A stretch of DNA of 64,000 bases, from NCBI GenBank assembly GCA_026989435.1, contig JALSJI010000048.1, positions 1 through 64,000 on the forward strand. The letters run 5' to 3'. Position 1 is the stretch's first letter, and every line of letters begins with the position of its first letter. The notes below the pieces were generated by a model. The model worked only from the letters and a program-made list of their open reading frames with translations. It made no database searches and was not told where the DNA came from. A program made the position numbers and the translations under genes. The stretch comes from Sulfurovum sp. (lineage in GTDB: Bacteria > Campylobacterota > Campylobacteria > Campylobacterales > Sulfurovaceae). Of the stretch, positions 21,909-31,601 are shown piece by piece.

Positions 21909-22580
21909 TTAAAACAGTCCCTCTTTTTCATCTTTTTTAATATTATCCCAAAACATATCTACATGTTTTTCAAACATCGATACCACGGAGGAGGTTGATT
22001 TTTGATCAAACTTCAACAGTACTACCTGCATTTGATAGAAAAAAAGCGGTGCAAAAAATTCATTTGCCAACAATAGGGGATCTGAAGAGTCTATAATCTC
22101 CTCTTGCATCATACCAAAAAAAATACTTGAGAGTTTTTTTACATTTTCTTGGTAAAAATATTCATTATAAATCTCGCGTACACGTTCATTACGAAATATC
22201 TCCTGCATAAGCAACTTATAAAGTGCTTCATTTTTTCCATCAAAGCTCAAAAGCTTAAATGTTGTCGCAATATTAGCCAACAGTGTTTTTCCCTGTTTTT
22301 GTAACTCTTTTGCATCTTTCCCTTCAAACAACGTAACAATAGCAGAAGAGGTGAGGTTGCTTATTAGCGTCTCAAGGATCTCGTCTTTATTTTTAAAATG
22401 GTTATAGAGAGCGGATTGTTTCACTCCCATAGCACCTGCAATATCTCTTACCGTGGTTGCTTTATACCCCTTTGTAGAGAAGAGTTTCAATGAAGTTTGA
22501 AGTATCTTCTCTCTGGTTTTACTACCTTTAGTAGCTAAGGCAGTGACGCTCTGCTCATACATGAAAACTCCTTTGATCAT
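21909..22580 (-). CDS. TetR/AcrR-family transcriptional regulator
   Basis: SKTREKILQTSLKLFSTKGYKATTVRDIAGAMGVKQSALYNHFKNKDEILETLI; start may be the internal MYEQ. Confidence 0.92.
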   Translation of the reverse strand: MIKGVFMYEQSVTALATKGSKTREKILQTSLKLFSTKGYKATTVRDIAGAMGVKQSALYNHFKNKDEILETLISNLTSSAIVTLFEGKDAKELQKQGKTLLANIATTFKLLSFDGKNEALYKLLMQEIFRNERVREIYNEYFYQENVKKLSSIFFGMMQEEIIDSSDPLLLANEFFAPLFFYQMQVVLLKFDQKSTSSVVSMFEKHVDMFWDNIKKDEKEGLF

Positions 22581-22588
22581 ATTATAAA

Positions 22589-22726
22589 GAACATTTGTTC
22601 ATATGTCAAGTATTCTAGTATTTTTCCCAATGAACAAATGTTCATAAGAATAATTTTATTCTCTTTTTTTGTGAACATTTGTTCATATAAGAATTCTTAA
22701 CTTTTTTATTTTATGAACACTTGTTC
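22589..22726. promoter_or_regulatory. Four-copy operator array GAACA-N2-TGTTC upstream of the TetR gene
   Basis: Palindromes at 22589-22600, 22632-22643, 22673-22684 and 22715-22726; centre spacing 43, 41 and 42 bp. Confidence 0.85.
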
Positions 22727-22741
22727 TTATGTCTGTCTATA

Positions 22742-22936
22742 TGCTTGTTTTACTTTGTTTTCGAGGATACGATAGACTCTGCTTGATGTAAGTCCCGGTA
22801 TGTCTATTTCACTCCCGTCAATTGTCGTCGTTTATAAAAGATCTATAAAACTCATTAGAAAAAATAAGAGAAATGATCCATGAAACATATCTAATCTTTC
22901 TCTAAAATAATTCTCCGACCCTTGGATCGTTTTCAT
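22742..22936 (-). pseudogene. Possible remnant of an unidentified minus-strand gene upstream of the TetR gene
   Basis: Reverse-strand frames give MKTIQGSENYFRERLDMFHGSFLLFFLMSFIDLL* then, in the same frame, TTTIDGSEIDIPGLTSSRVYRILENKVKQAYRQT*; protein-like composition broken by a stop. Confidence 0.25.
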
Positions 22937-23290
22937 GTGATATACACTAAGGTATAAATAAACACATATTAAAGAATCACAATAGAACATTATATTGCAC
23001 TACCATATGGTATTCCGGAGAAATATAGAAAAAAGATATTAATAATATTGAGGTGATAAAAATACATTCAAGCAAGGGTAAAGATGCAAAGTATACAAAA
23101 CTTCATAAAAGAGAATTAAAACAGACAAATATCATCTCTAAAAAAAACGATTTAATACTTACAAATATAAGTTTAGGGGAGAAATACGCTTTTTTTAATA
23201 GAATTTATATTATGTTAACCAAGATCAATACTTGAACGCCAACTCTTAATTTATAGAATCATTCTATCACTATTAACTTCTGCATTAGCA

Positions 23291-24529
23291 TTATCCGTTT
23301 AGAATTCCGTCTCTTGTCTCATTTGCAAGGTTGTCAAACAAAACAACTTTCACTGTTTCTCCTTTACTCACCAATGAGATATCCGCACCAAGTACCAACA
23401 TTGCATTACTCTCTACTAATGGTGTTAGCATCCCTGAACCGTATCTGTTCTCCCTAGTAATACGGAACTCTCCTTGACTAAAATTTCCTAAGACCACATT
23501 GGTTCTTCCGGCTTTTAGATGAAAAGTCTCTATGTTATTTGCATAGACAAAAGGATGATAATATGCACTGTTGCCTTGCATTTTTGTAAGTATCGGTATG
23601 GCTAACAAATAGACATTTAACATTGCAGCAAGCGGATTGCCCGGCATAGCCATCACAAATGTTTTATCCATTTTGCCCATCATACTTGCCCTTCCTGGCT
23701 TAATCTCTACACCGTGAAAAAGTATCTCAAGTCCATTTTTAACAAAGGCCTCTTGTATAAAATCTGCATCCCCCATACTGATGCCGCCTGTTGTAATAAT
23801 CACATCATCATCCTTGAGCCCGTCTATAAATGAAATGCTCTTATCAAGACTATCGGGAATGACCCCCGCATACCTTGTCTTAAATCCATACTTTTGCAGC
23901 TGTGCAATAATAGCAAAGGCATTGGCATTGTATATCTCATCTTCATCTGCCTCTTCCCATGGCTCTTTAATCTCACTACCCGTAGAAACAACAGCTATCT
24001 CTAATCGCTTAAAGACTTTAATCGCCGTAATTCCCTGAGTCGCCATGAGTGCGATATGCGCCGGTGTAATACGCTCTAATTTGCTAAAAAGAGTAGTACC
24101 CTTTTGCTTCTCCTCCCCTTTGACTCTAAAAGCATTTCCTTTTTTAATCTCTCGTGGAACAATAATATATTCATTGTCTACAACAGTACACATTTCAAAA
24201 GGAGCGATAGTATTTGCATCTTCTGGTATCTTTGCACCTGTCATTATCTTATAGCAGCTTGCTTTTTTAAGTATAGGTTCAGATTTTTCACCGGCAAAAA
24301 TCTTCGCTACCACATGAAGCCTCTCTCCTCTCTCTTCATGTCTAAATGCGAAACCATCCATCGCGGCATTATCAAAAGAAGGAAGATTTTTTACCACATT
24401 TATATCTTGAGCCAATACCCTGCCTAAAGCCTTATCTATAAAAATTGTCTCTGTTGGCCTTTCTACCGATGCCTCCTTCAATGCTAAATCAAAAGCATCT
24501 CTATAAGAGAGTCTATGTAAACGCTTCAT
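23291..24529 (-). CDS. moeA: Molybdopterin molybdenumtransferase MoeA
   Basis: PSFDNAAMDGFAFR, MTGAKIPEDANTI, VVSTGSEI, TTGGISMGDADF, MAMPGNPLAAM; start trimmed to MKRLHRLSYRDA. Confidence 0.95.
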   Translation of the reverse strand: MKRLHRLSYRDAFDLALKEASVERPTETIFIDKALGRVLAQDINVVKNLPSFDNAAMDGFAFRHEERGERLHVVAKIFAGEKSEPILKKASCYKIMTGAKIPEDANTIAPFEMCTVVDNEYIIVPREIKKGNAFRVKGEEKQKGTTLFSKLERITPAHIALMATQGITAIKVFKRLEIAVVSTGSEIKEPWEEADEDEIYNANAFAIIAQLQKYGFKTRYAGVIPDSLDKSISFIDGLKDDDVIITTGGISMGDADFIQEAFVKNGLEILFHGVEIKPGRASMMGKMDKTFVMAMPGNPLAAMLNVYLLAIPILTKMQGNSAYYHPFVYANNIETFHLKAGRTNVVLGNFSQGEFRITRENRYGSGMLTPLVESNAMLVLGADISLVSKGETVKVVLFDNLANETRDGILNG

Positions 24530-24530
24530 C

Positions 24531-25982
24531 TTAAAATCCTCCGCCGGTAGAAAAATCATCTACCCTATTTCGCGAAGAAAAACCGCCAAAATCCGGTAAT
24601 TGAAACATACTCTCCCCATCCCTGCTTTTAGGAAAGTGCCAAGGAGACCCGTTTCCCCCGGAAAAACCGCCACTGCCAAAATCGGGCCATGCGCCGGTAT
24701 CCATATGTCTCTGATTTTGTTGTAGTGTATCCCACAATACACTACTATGCACCAAACCGCCAAGCAGACCTCCGAGCATCTCTTTTATCACCCTGTCATT
24801 CTCAAATCCGGAACGGATATCATCATAGCGACTCTTTTTAAATTTGTCTCTCAATACTTCTACCTCATGCATCTGTGTTATCTTGCTATCATAGAGTTTT
24901 CTATACATCTTAATAGTATTTTGTATCTTTGTGGCTGAAGCTTTTAACTCCTTAAGCTTCCAAACCAAATTGTCATCTTCTTTCTCGGCTGTCTCGTGTG
25001 CTACTCTCTCAAGCTCAGACAACTGCATCTTAAGAAGTATCTGATTGATTTGAGAAATAATCTGATCTGCTGCACTGTCTTTATCTTCTAAATAGCTTTG
25101 TCTTTGCTCAATCAAAAACTTGAGCTTTTCCTCCGTCTCAACTATCTCGTCATCTACCGCATCTACTGCCTCTTGTTGCTCTTTCTCTTTTGCCTGCAAT
25201 TTAGAAAGCTCTACACGCTTAGCATATGTGTGCTCTATTTGGGAGAGTAGCCCCAATTTATGCATATATGCCTCTTTCTCCTCATCAGCATGCAGGCGCA
25301 AGCGCTTTGGGATTTCCAGCAATGTCCAGTAATTGACTCTATATTTTTCATAAGAAATCAACGATGCGACCCAAGAGTCTAACATTTTGACTAATCTACT
25401 GCCTTGATACTCTGAAGTACCATATTTGACACGCCACAAATAAGAAAAAAGAGCATCCTCTTCATATGGCTTGCCTTTTTCATAACGTCTCTGCTCTGCC
25501 TCAAGAGCTTTTTTCTCTGCTTCTTCGGCTATTTTTTTACGCTCTCTTGTCACCTTAAGCTGTGTCTGATAAGCTTTATCCTCTTCAAGAAGTGTTTGAA
25601 TGTGATGCTCTGCTTTTATCACCTCTTTTGCAGCATTGTCTAACAACGTATGCTTTTGAGCCCTTTGATCCTCCAGTGATGCAAGCCTATGTTGCTGCTG
25701 CTCTATCTCTGTTAGCAACTTTTGATACCTTTGTGCTCTTTTGGCAATCATTTGAGCTATCTCTGAGGAGAAGCTATCTTCATTCTTTACTGTTACATCC
25801 TTTTTCTCTATCTGCAAAAAGTAGATCTTTGCCAGTGCATCTAAGACCTTAGTCTGCTCTTTGCTATTCTCCTGAGAGCGTGAAAAAAGTAACTCTAGCT
25901 CTTGATCGATTCTTTCTATCTCCTTTCTAATACTATGCAGTACATGCTCTATACCTTCTAAGGTCTTCATCCCCTCTTGCAT
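24531..25982 (-). CDS. Long coiled-coil protein with a Gly/Phe-rich C-terminal tail
   Basis: Extended heptad-like regions; tail FGSGGFSGGNGSPWHF...FGGFSSRNRVDDFSTGGGF; start probably the internal MQEGMKTLEG. Confidence 0.65.
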   Translation of the reverse strand: MQEGMKTLEGIEHVLHSIRKEIERIDQELELLFSRSQENSKEQTKVLDALAKIYFLQIEKKDVTVKNEDSFSSEIAQMIAKRAQRYQKLLTEIEQQQHRLASLEDQRAQKHTLLDNAAKEVIKAEHHIQTLLEEDKAYQTQLKVTRERKKIAEEAEKKALEAEQRRYEKGKPYEEDALFSYLWRVKYGTSEYQGSRLVKMLDSWVASLISYEKYRVNYWTLLEIPKRLRLHADEEKEAYMHKLGLLSQIEHTYAKRVELSKLQAKEKEQQEAVDAVDDEIVETEEKLKFLIEQRQSYLEDKDSAADQIISQINQILLKMQLSELERVAHETAEKEDDNLVWKLKELKASATKIQNTIKMYRKLYDSKITQMHEVEVLRDKFKKSRYDDIRSGFENDRVIKEMLGGLLGGLVHSSVLWDTLQQNQRHMDTGAWPDFGSGGFSGGNGSPWHFPKSRDGESMFQLPDFGGFSSRNRVDDFSTGGGF

Positions 25983-25992
25983 AACAACTTCC

Positions 25993-26898
25993 TTACCATT
26001 TTGTAATCGTTGCACCGGTAGTGGAGATAGTATATAAAGGGTTAAGATAACCTGAGTTTTTCACACCCACTACCCTCTCCTGAATAATACCGTCATCTGC
26101 TTTATCCTGTGCAATACGATGAAAAGTCTCTTCATCTACACGGATACCCCACGATTTTACATAGGCTATCTCATCATTCTCTTCATTTCGAATAGCTACG
26201 GTTATCTTTTTATCTTCTGCATCAACAGCTTCAACAATCAAATAGTAGTTCTTTGCATTACTCTTACCCGGAGGAACACGCCAAATACCCGAACGCCTAT
26301 TTGGACCCTGCACTATCTGTACGCGATAACTCTGCTTGAGCTGTTGTAAAAGTGCTTTAAGTCCCTTGAGTTTCTCTTTTGCCAATACGGTATTATCACC
26401 CTTTAATGCATCTCCTGCCTCTTGGTGCAAAATATTTGCTGTCGTAGTGGCCTGAGTATCGGCACTTCTTTCTATCAAATCTCTATACACATTTTCAATC
26501 TGCCGAGGAAGGTTCTCTTTTTCTATCTGCTGAGGACGAACAAATATCATATAGTAGAGTGTACTCAAAAGAAAAAAAAGAGTCAAAAGTGTTACCAACG
26601 GTTTCATCCACTTCCCTCTAGTAACATATAATTTTGCTAAAAAAGTGGAAAAAGAGTCCGGTGCAGGAGTAAAAATGAAACGATCCTCTTCCAATGCCCG
26701 CACACCTTCATTGAGCATCTTATCTGTAACTTCTATACCCTGCGAGGCATAGATTTCGCGCAACTTCTCTACAAGTCTCTCTCTTCGTACATCTGCATCA
26801 AGTTCACGATCAACCAGCATATCACGATGACGCAGAGTATCTACCACATCCATCGCCACCATAAGGTCTTCTAACGGTACCTTTTTCTCAGCCGGCAT
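25993..26898 (-). CDS. DUF6384-like single-TM protein
   Basis: PLEDLMVAMDVVDTLRHRDMLVDRELDADVRRERLVEKLREIYASQGIEVTD then one TM (MKPLVTLLTLFFLLSTLYYMIFV) and an extracytoplasmic domain. Confidence 0.6.
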   Translation of the reverse strand: MPAEKKVPLEDLMVAMDVVDTLRHRDMLVDRELDADVRRERLVEKLREIYASQGIEVTDKMLNEGVRALEEDRFIFTPAPDSFSTFLAKLYVTRGKWMKPLVTLLTLFFLLSTLYYMIFVRPQQIEKENLPRQIENVYRDLIERSADTQATTTANILHQEAGDALKGDNTVLAKEKLKGLKALLQQLKQSYRVQIVQGPNRRSGIWRVPPGKSNAKNYYLIVEAVDAEDKKITVAIRNEENDEIAYVKSWGIRVDEETFHRIAQDKADDGIIQERVVGVKNSGYLNPLYTISTTGATITKW

Positions 26899-26901
26899 AC
26901 G

Positions 26902-28107
26902 CTACACTTTTTGAGGAAGTGCCAATGATTCACCACGGTTAATAATGCGTGTCAAACGCTGTTTCCCCTCTTCTACTACCTGTCGTATTTCATCACTATT
27001 TTGATTGGAAAGCTTACGCATTTCATCTATCATCTCTACGGTACGCTCCTGAAAATTCACCACGGAAGCTACCAGTTTTTTCACAGCATCTGCGCGGATT
27101 GTCGGTCCGTATCCTGCCTTGAGCGCCGCATCTTGCACTTTTGCTCCAATATCTGCCAAATCTTCAAGACTCTTTGAAACCCCCTCTTTCATCGCATCAA
27201 GCGACTCTGTACTCTCATGCAAACCAAAAAGCCCCGTAAAAGAGGCACTGAGTGCGGTCAATACCGTCTCATTGGTACCGAAAAATGTCACAGCCTGCTG
27301 ATAAACACGTTTTTTAATGGCAGAAGTCTGCATAAGTCGCGCCATAATCACCTCTGAAGTATTGTAGTTAATTCCCAAATTTTCTGCCAAATCTTTGGCA
27401 ATCTGATAACGCTCCTCTGCATCCTGTAAGGCTCTTAGCTTTTCATCACGCACCAATTCAAGCTTTGCACGTTCTGCCAAAACTTCCCCTGTATAGTTTT
27501 CAATGGACTCTGCTGCCTGTTCTAATTTTGCCTTGGCAGCATTCCATTGTGCTTCTGCCTCTTTAAGAATATCTAGTGAGAGAATTTCAGCCTCTTTAAT
27601 TGCTCCTCTAAAATCCTGATAAGCATTCAGTATAGTATGCTCTCTATCTATCTGCTCTTTTGAATCTTTAGAGACCTCCAGATAGATTACCTTAATTTTC
27701 TCAAAACGCTCGGAGATATCACCGCGTGTTACTTTCATCCATATATTCCCGATACGCTCAAAGGTATCTATCTTTCCGTCTTCTACCTGCTCTACCATAC
27801 GTTTTGCATCATCACGAATCGAGTTAAAGCCCTCGGTAATCTCTCTATAACGCTCCCCTATTTTCATCTGAGACACCTCATTACGCACAATCTCGTTAAA
27901 TGCCGATGCCTGAGAGAGTGTTCTGGCTATTGCAATACTTTTTGTCTCGTCAATATCAGAAATTTTCTCAATCAGTGCAAGTATCGGTGCCTCTTGCGTC
28001 TTTTCAGGGGTTAAACCCAGATCCCGTATTTGAATCATTGCTCTATCAAGATAATTCACTACATGGTTTTGCATTATTCTATCCTTATTATGTATATCGA
28101 TTCTCAT
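26902..28107 (-). CDS. Helical coiled-coil protein, possibly distantly TelA/toxic-anion-resistance-like
   Basis: Near-entirely helical 401 aa protein (ERYREITEGFNSIRDDAKRMVEQVEDGKIDTFERIGNIWMKVTRGDISERFEKIKVIYLEVS...); 3 bp from the DUF6384-like gene. Confidence 0.5.
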   Translation of the reverse strand: MRIDIHNKDRIMQNHVVNYLDRAMIQIRDLGLTPEKTQEAPILALIEKISDIDETKSIAIARTLSQASAFNEIVRNEVSQMKIGERYREITEGFNSIRDDAKRMVEQVEDGKIDTFERIGNIWMKVTRGDISERFEKIKVIYLEVSKDSKEQIDREHTILNAYQDFRGAIKEAEILSLDILKEAEAQWNAAKAKLEQAAESIENYTGEVLAERAKLELVRDEKLRALQDAEERYQIAKDLAENLGINYNTSEVIMARLMQTSAIKKRVYQQAVTFFGTNETVLTALSASFTGLFGLHESTESLDAMKEGVSKSLEDLADIGAKVQDAALKAGYGPTIRADAVKKLVASVVNFQERTVEMIDEMRKLSNQNSDEIRQVVEEGKQRLTRIINRGESLALPQKV

Positions 28108-28244
28108 TAAATTTCATTAATTATAGAAAGTAATGCTTAAAGTTTCCATACATCAATATTTAAAGAAACTATTTTAATATTAATAATATATAAATAAGTA
28201 TTAAGTATACTATTTAAATAATATTTATATTTTTTTAGTATTAT

Positions 28245-28669
28245 TTAATATGCTATACCCGTCATAGTTAGAACTACTTCCCTAGAAGGTGCATGCACTC
28301 TATGCTCATTAAGGTAGATTCCCTGCCATCTTCCTAAATTAAGTCTTCCTCCGCTTATAGGAATATACAGCGATACACCGATCATCACAGATTTAATATG
28401 TGCAGGCATATCGTCTTTCCCTTCATAGGTATGGGTATAATAGGGTTTCTCCTCATCTACCACATCATTAAAAAACTCTCAATATCATCTCGTACCTCTT
28501 TTTCATAGTTTTCTCCAAGAGCCAAAGAGGCAGAGGTGTGTTTAAGAAAAATATGCAAGATACCCGTAGATATATCTGCTATATCCGGAACCAAAGCATG
28601 TTCTATCTCCTCGTCTATGAGTTGAAATCCTTTTGATTTTCCTGCTATAATAATCGTTTTTTGAATCAT
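28245..28669 (-). pseudogene. YjbQ/UPF0047-family protein, split by a frameshift
   Basis: Two ORFs (28457-28717 ending DDIESFLMMW; 28245-28463 beginning VDEEKPYYTHTYEGKDDMPAHIKS) are consecutive parts of one UPF0047 protein; adding one base to the A6 run near 28470 gives DDIESFFNDVVDEEKPYYTHTYEG. Confidence 0.85.
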
Positions 28670-28737
28670 CTTCATACTCATACAAAATATCCAAATGCTA
28701 AAAACCAAAAATGACAAGATACTTTATAAGCACTGCA

Positions 28738-29376
28738 TTAGGACTCCAAAATCTCCGTATCAACAGCATCTACTATGGCTTTTTTATGATTGGCAACCGG
28801 TACAATCTGCTGTAACCCGGTCGATTCAAAATAGCTTTTATCCAACTTTAACATCTTCATCTCTCTCTCTAATACTGCAATCTCCCTCCTTTTGGGTTGC
28901 AGTTTTAAAAGTAGATTAATACGCTCTAATTCACATTGCATCAGCGTTATTTCCAGCTCTTCTATCTCATCGAGTATCTCTTGAAGTTCATATAATTTTC
29001 TTTTGTCGGTTTTTAGATATGTCTGAGTATCCATCATCTCGCGATACTCACGATTAAGCTCTTGAATAGAGCCTATTTTTTTTGAAAAACGGTTATTATA
29101 CTGCTCTAAAAGATTTTCATCATACTCTATTTGACGCTCCAGTGAGAAGAGTGTCTCTTCATCCTTATGTATTGATTTTTTTTCTATGCCGATCTCTGTT
29201 TCTAGTTTGGAGATCTCAAGTGTATACCTATATAGACCTTCGCTATATGTTATGATACCGTCTCTATAATGTTTCTCTATCTCCCTTACTCCATCGGATG
29301 AGACTTCTTTTTGACGATGCATCTCCTGCTGCTTTGCAAGTTCATAGTGTATTTGCTTCTGTGCTTTTTGACTCAT
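28738..29376 (-). CDS. Coiled-coil protein of unknown function
   Basis: Almost continuous heptads, e.g. KLYELQEILDEIEELEITLMQCELERINLLLKLQPKRREIAVLEREMKML. Confidence 0.6.
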   Translation of the reverse strand: MSQKAQKQIHYELAKQQEMHRQKEVSSDGVREIEKHYRDGIITYSEGLYRYTLEISKLETEIGIEKKSIHKDEETLFSLERQIEYDENLLEQYNNRFSKKIGSIQELNREYREMMDTQTYLKTDKRKLYELQEILDEIEELEITLMQCELERINLLLKLQPKRREIAVLEREMKMLKLDKSYFESTGLQQIVPVANHKKAIVDAVDTEILES

Positions 29377-29711
29377 TCTATCACCTCCAAGCCTGCACGT
29401 CTAAGCTCACGTGCACGCTTTTTCTGTTGGGCTTCTATTTTACTTATAACTTGGTTTTTCGTCCCCTCTCTTGCTTGAGTCTCAAGCCTCTCAATCGTAT
29501 GGGTAAGTTCTAAAATTTTACTCTTTTCCTCTTGGATTTTATTCTCGTAATGCGTTTGATTTTTTGTATTAAGTTGATGCAGACTCTCTATTTTTTCATC
29601 TTTTTCCTTCATCGCTTTTTTATATTTTAAAAACAGGTATACCCATGCTACTACAAGCAAAACACTCACGATTCCTAATCCCATGAGATAAACACTATAA
29701 CCGTCTTCCAT
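29373..29711 (-). CDS. Small protein with an N-terminal TM helix and coiled coil
   Basis: YLMGLGIVSVLLVVAWVYLFLKYKKAMKEKDEKIESLHQLN...; overlaps the next gene by 4 bp. Confidence 0.6.
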   Translation of the reverse strand: MEDGYSVYLMGLGIVSVLLVVAWVYLFLKYKKAMKEKDEKIESLHQLNTKNQTHYENKIQEEKSKILELTHTIERLETQAREGTKNQVISKIEAQQKKRARELRRAGLEVIE

Positions 29712-29892
29712 ACATAATCCTTTGCATATATTATCCTTATAAATTTATTGTAGCACAAATTATTAGATACTCAAAAATACCTCATCATGATATACATGAA
29801 AGTTTCTTTGCCAATTTCTATCTATTCAATAACAATATACTGGTATTTAGAACATAATTTTTGTATAATATACTCTCTTTTTCATACCTAGT

Positions 29893-29968
29893 GTCCTCAT
29901 CGCTTAACTGGATAAAGCAGGGCCCTCCTAAGGCCTAGCTCGAGGTTCGAGTCCTCGTGGGGATACCA
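29893..29968 (+). tRNA. tRNA-Arg (anticodon CCU)
   Basis: Cloverleaf by eye: acceptor GTCCTCA/TGGGGAT, anticodon stem GGGCC-CTCCTAA-GGCCT, T-arm CGAGGTTCGAGTCCTCG, encoded CCA. Confidence 0.93.
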
Positions 29969-30046
29969 GTTTTTGTTGATGTGAAACAATACTTCTTTTA
30001 CTATACAATACTATAATACCCCTATCTTATATGAGGAAATAATATA

Positions 30047-31305
30047 ATGTCAAACAAAAAAAGTCTAGGTTTTAAAGAACTCGTAGCCATCGCTGTTGGT
30101 GGTATGGTGGGTTTTTTAGCTCCCTTTGCCATAGTATTTTAGGTGGGGTGATTGCATTTTTTTCTGCCTACTCTTACATAAAACTAGATGTTTACTATAA
30201 AGATGAGGGAGCAACTTATGCCTTTTTTAAACGTACCTACCCCCACTCACATATGGCAAGCATCACTCATAGGGTGGTACACCATTTTTGGATACATTTC
30301 TACCCTTGCTCTGTATGCTTATACCTTTTCTTCTTATGGCACCAGTGGGTTTGAGTTTGCCAACAACGAATGGGTACGTAAGGCTGTAGCCATAGGCATA
30401 CTGTGGATTTTTGCAGGCATTAACCTTTGGAGCGTGAAAGGTATGGGAAAACTAGAAGACGTGATGGTCTACGCAAAGCTAATCATTTTGCTACTCATCT
30501 CTTTGGCACTTATATACTATGGTGAAACAGACTTACAAACCTTTTCAAAAACACTCACCCAAGATTTCACACAAACACCTATGATGAGCATACTCTCATA
30601 GTAGCTTCCATTACTTTTGTAGCGTATGAAGGCTTTCAGTTGGTCATTAATGCAGTAGATGAGATGGAAAATCCTGACAAGAACATCCCTAAAGCCATCT
30701 ACACTGCCGTGGTACTTGTGGCTCTCATTTACTTTGTCATTGTTATGGGGTCTGTGCTTGCCATACCTGTAGAAGATTTGATAAAAAACAAAGAGTATGC
30801 CCTTGCATCAGGTGCTGCTGAAATCATGGGTGATTTGGGACAGAACCTTGTTATCGTAGGAGCGATACTTGCTACCTCTTCTGCTATATCAGGTACCATG
30901 TTTGGCTCCTCACGTCAGATGACACGTATCGCAGATGATGGGTATTTACCACAGGTACTCACCAAACGCCGTATGCATATCCCCACCACTGCCATACTCA
31001 GCATGGCTGGTACTGCTACACTTCTCATACTCGTAGGAGGTTTACATCTCATCTTAGAGTTTGGGAGTATTACTTTTTTACTCGTATCTTTGCTTATGGC
31101 AATAGCCAATTTTAAAATCAGAAAGCAAACCAATTCTTCTACACTCTTTACCCTTATGGCTATAGGTGGATTGAGTGTAGGTTCCACTTTGATATTAAGG
31201 TACGAGTACCAAACTAAGCCTGAACAGATGATGTTTATAATCATTTTGTATCTACTCTTGGCTATAGGTGCTTGGGGGTATGCCAGATTGGCTAGTAAAC
31301 TTTGA
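30047..31305 (+). pseudogene. APC-family amino-acid permease, decayed
   Basis: MSNKKSLGFKELVAIAVGGMVGF...VF* (stop at 30140), LGGVIAFFSAYSYIKLDVYYKDEGATYAFFKRTY, then other frames ASLIGWYTIFGYISTLALYAYTFSSYGTSGFEF and LIVASITFVAYEGFQLVINAVDEMENPDKNIPKAIY; at least three disruptions. Confidence 0.88.
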
Positions 31306-31376
31306 CCTTGATTCATACATATTTAATTAACCTTTGCGCTCTATAATAAGGTAAAGTATTATAGGAGGAGAAACCA

Positions 31377-31583
31377 GTGAGTAAAAGCAATTTAAAACAT
31401 CTAGAAACGATTAAAGAAAATATAGACAAAACAAATGCTCTAAGTCAAGAAGAGAAAAGTGACTCCTTTAAGCGTATAGAAGAATGGTATGCAGAGGACA
31501 AGGCATGGGAGTCTCTCATGGCAGAACTAAGTGAAATTTCACCAAAAGTCAAAGCATTTCTTGCGGAGTTAGGACTGATATAA
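31377..31583 (+). CDS. Small DUF4404-like protein
   Basis: GTG start after a GGAGGAG RBS; helical 68 aa upstream of a universal stress gene. Confidence 0.5.
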   Translation: MSKSNLKHLETIKENIDKTNALSQEEKSDSFKRIEEWYAEDKAWESLMAELSEISPKVKAFLAELGLI

Positions 31584-31601
31584 ACCAATAAGGAAGAAGT
31601 A

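Noticed and set aside
22589-22726. CRISPR-like repeat array
   Set aside because: The repeats are 12-16 bp imperfect palindromes with only four copies, next to a TetR gene; the AT-rich spacers look like promoter DNA and no cas genes are present
23053-23235. 60 aa plus-strand ORF in the gap between TetR and moeA
   Set aside because: Lys/Asn/Ile-rich, no clear RBS or domain, in AT-rich DNA; not strong enough to list as a gene
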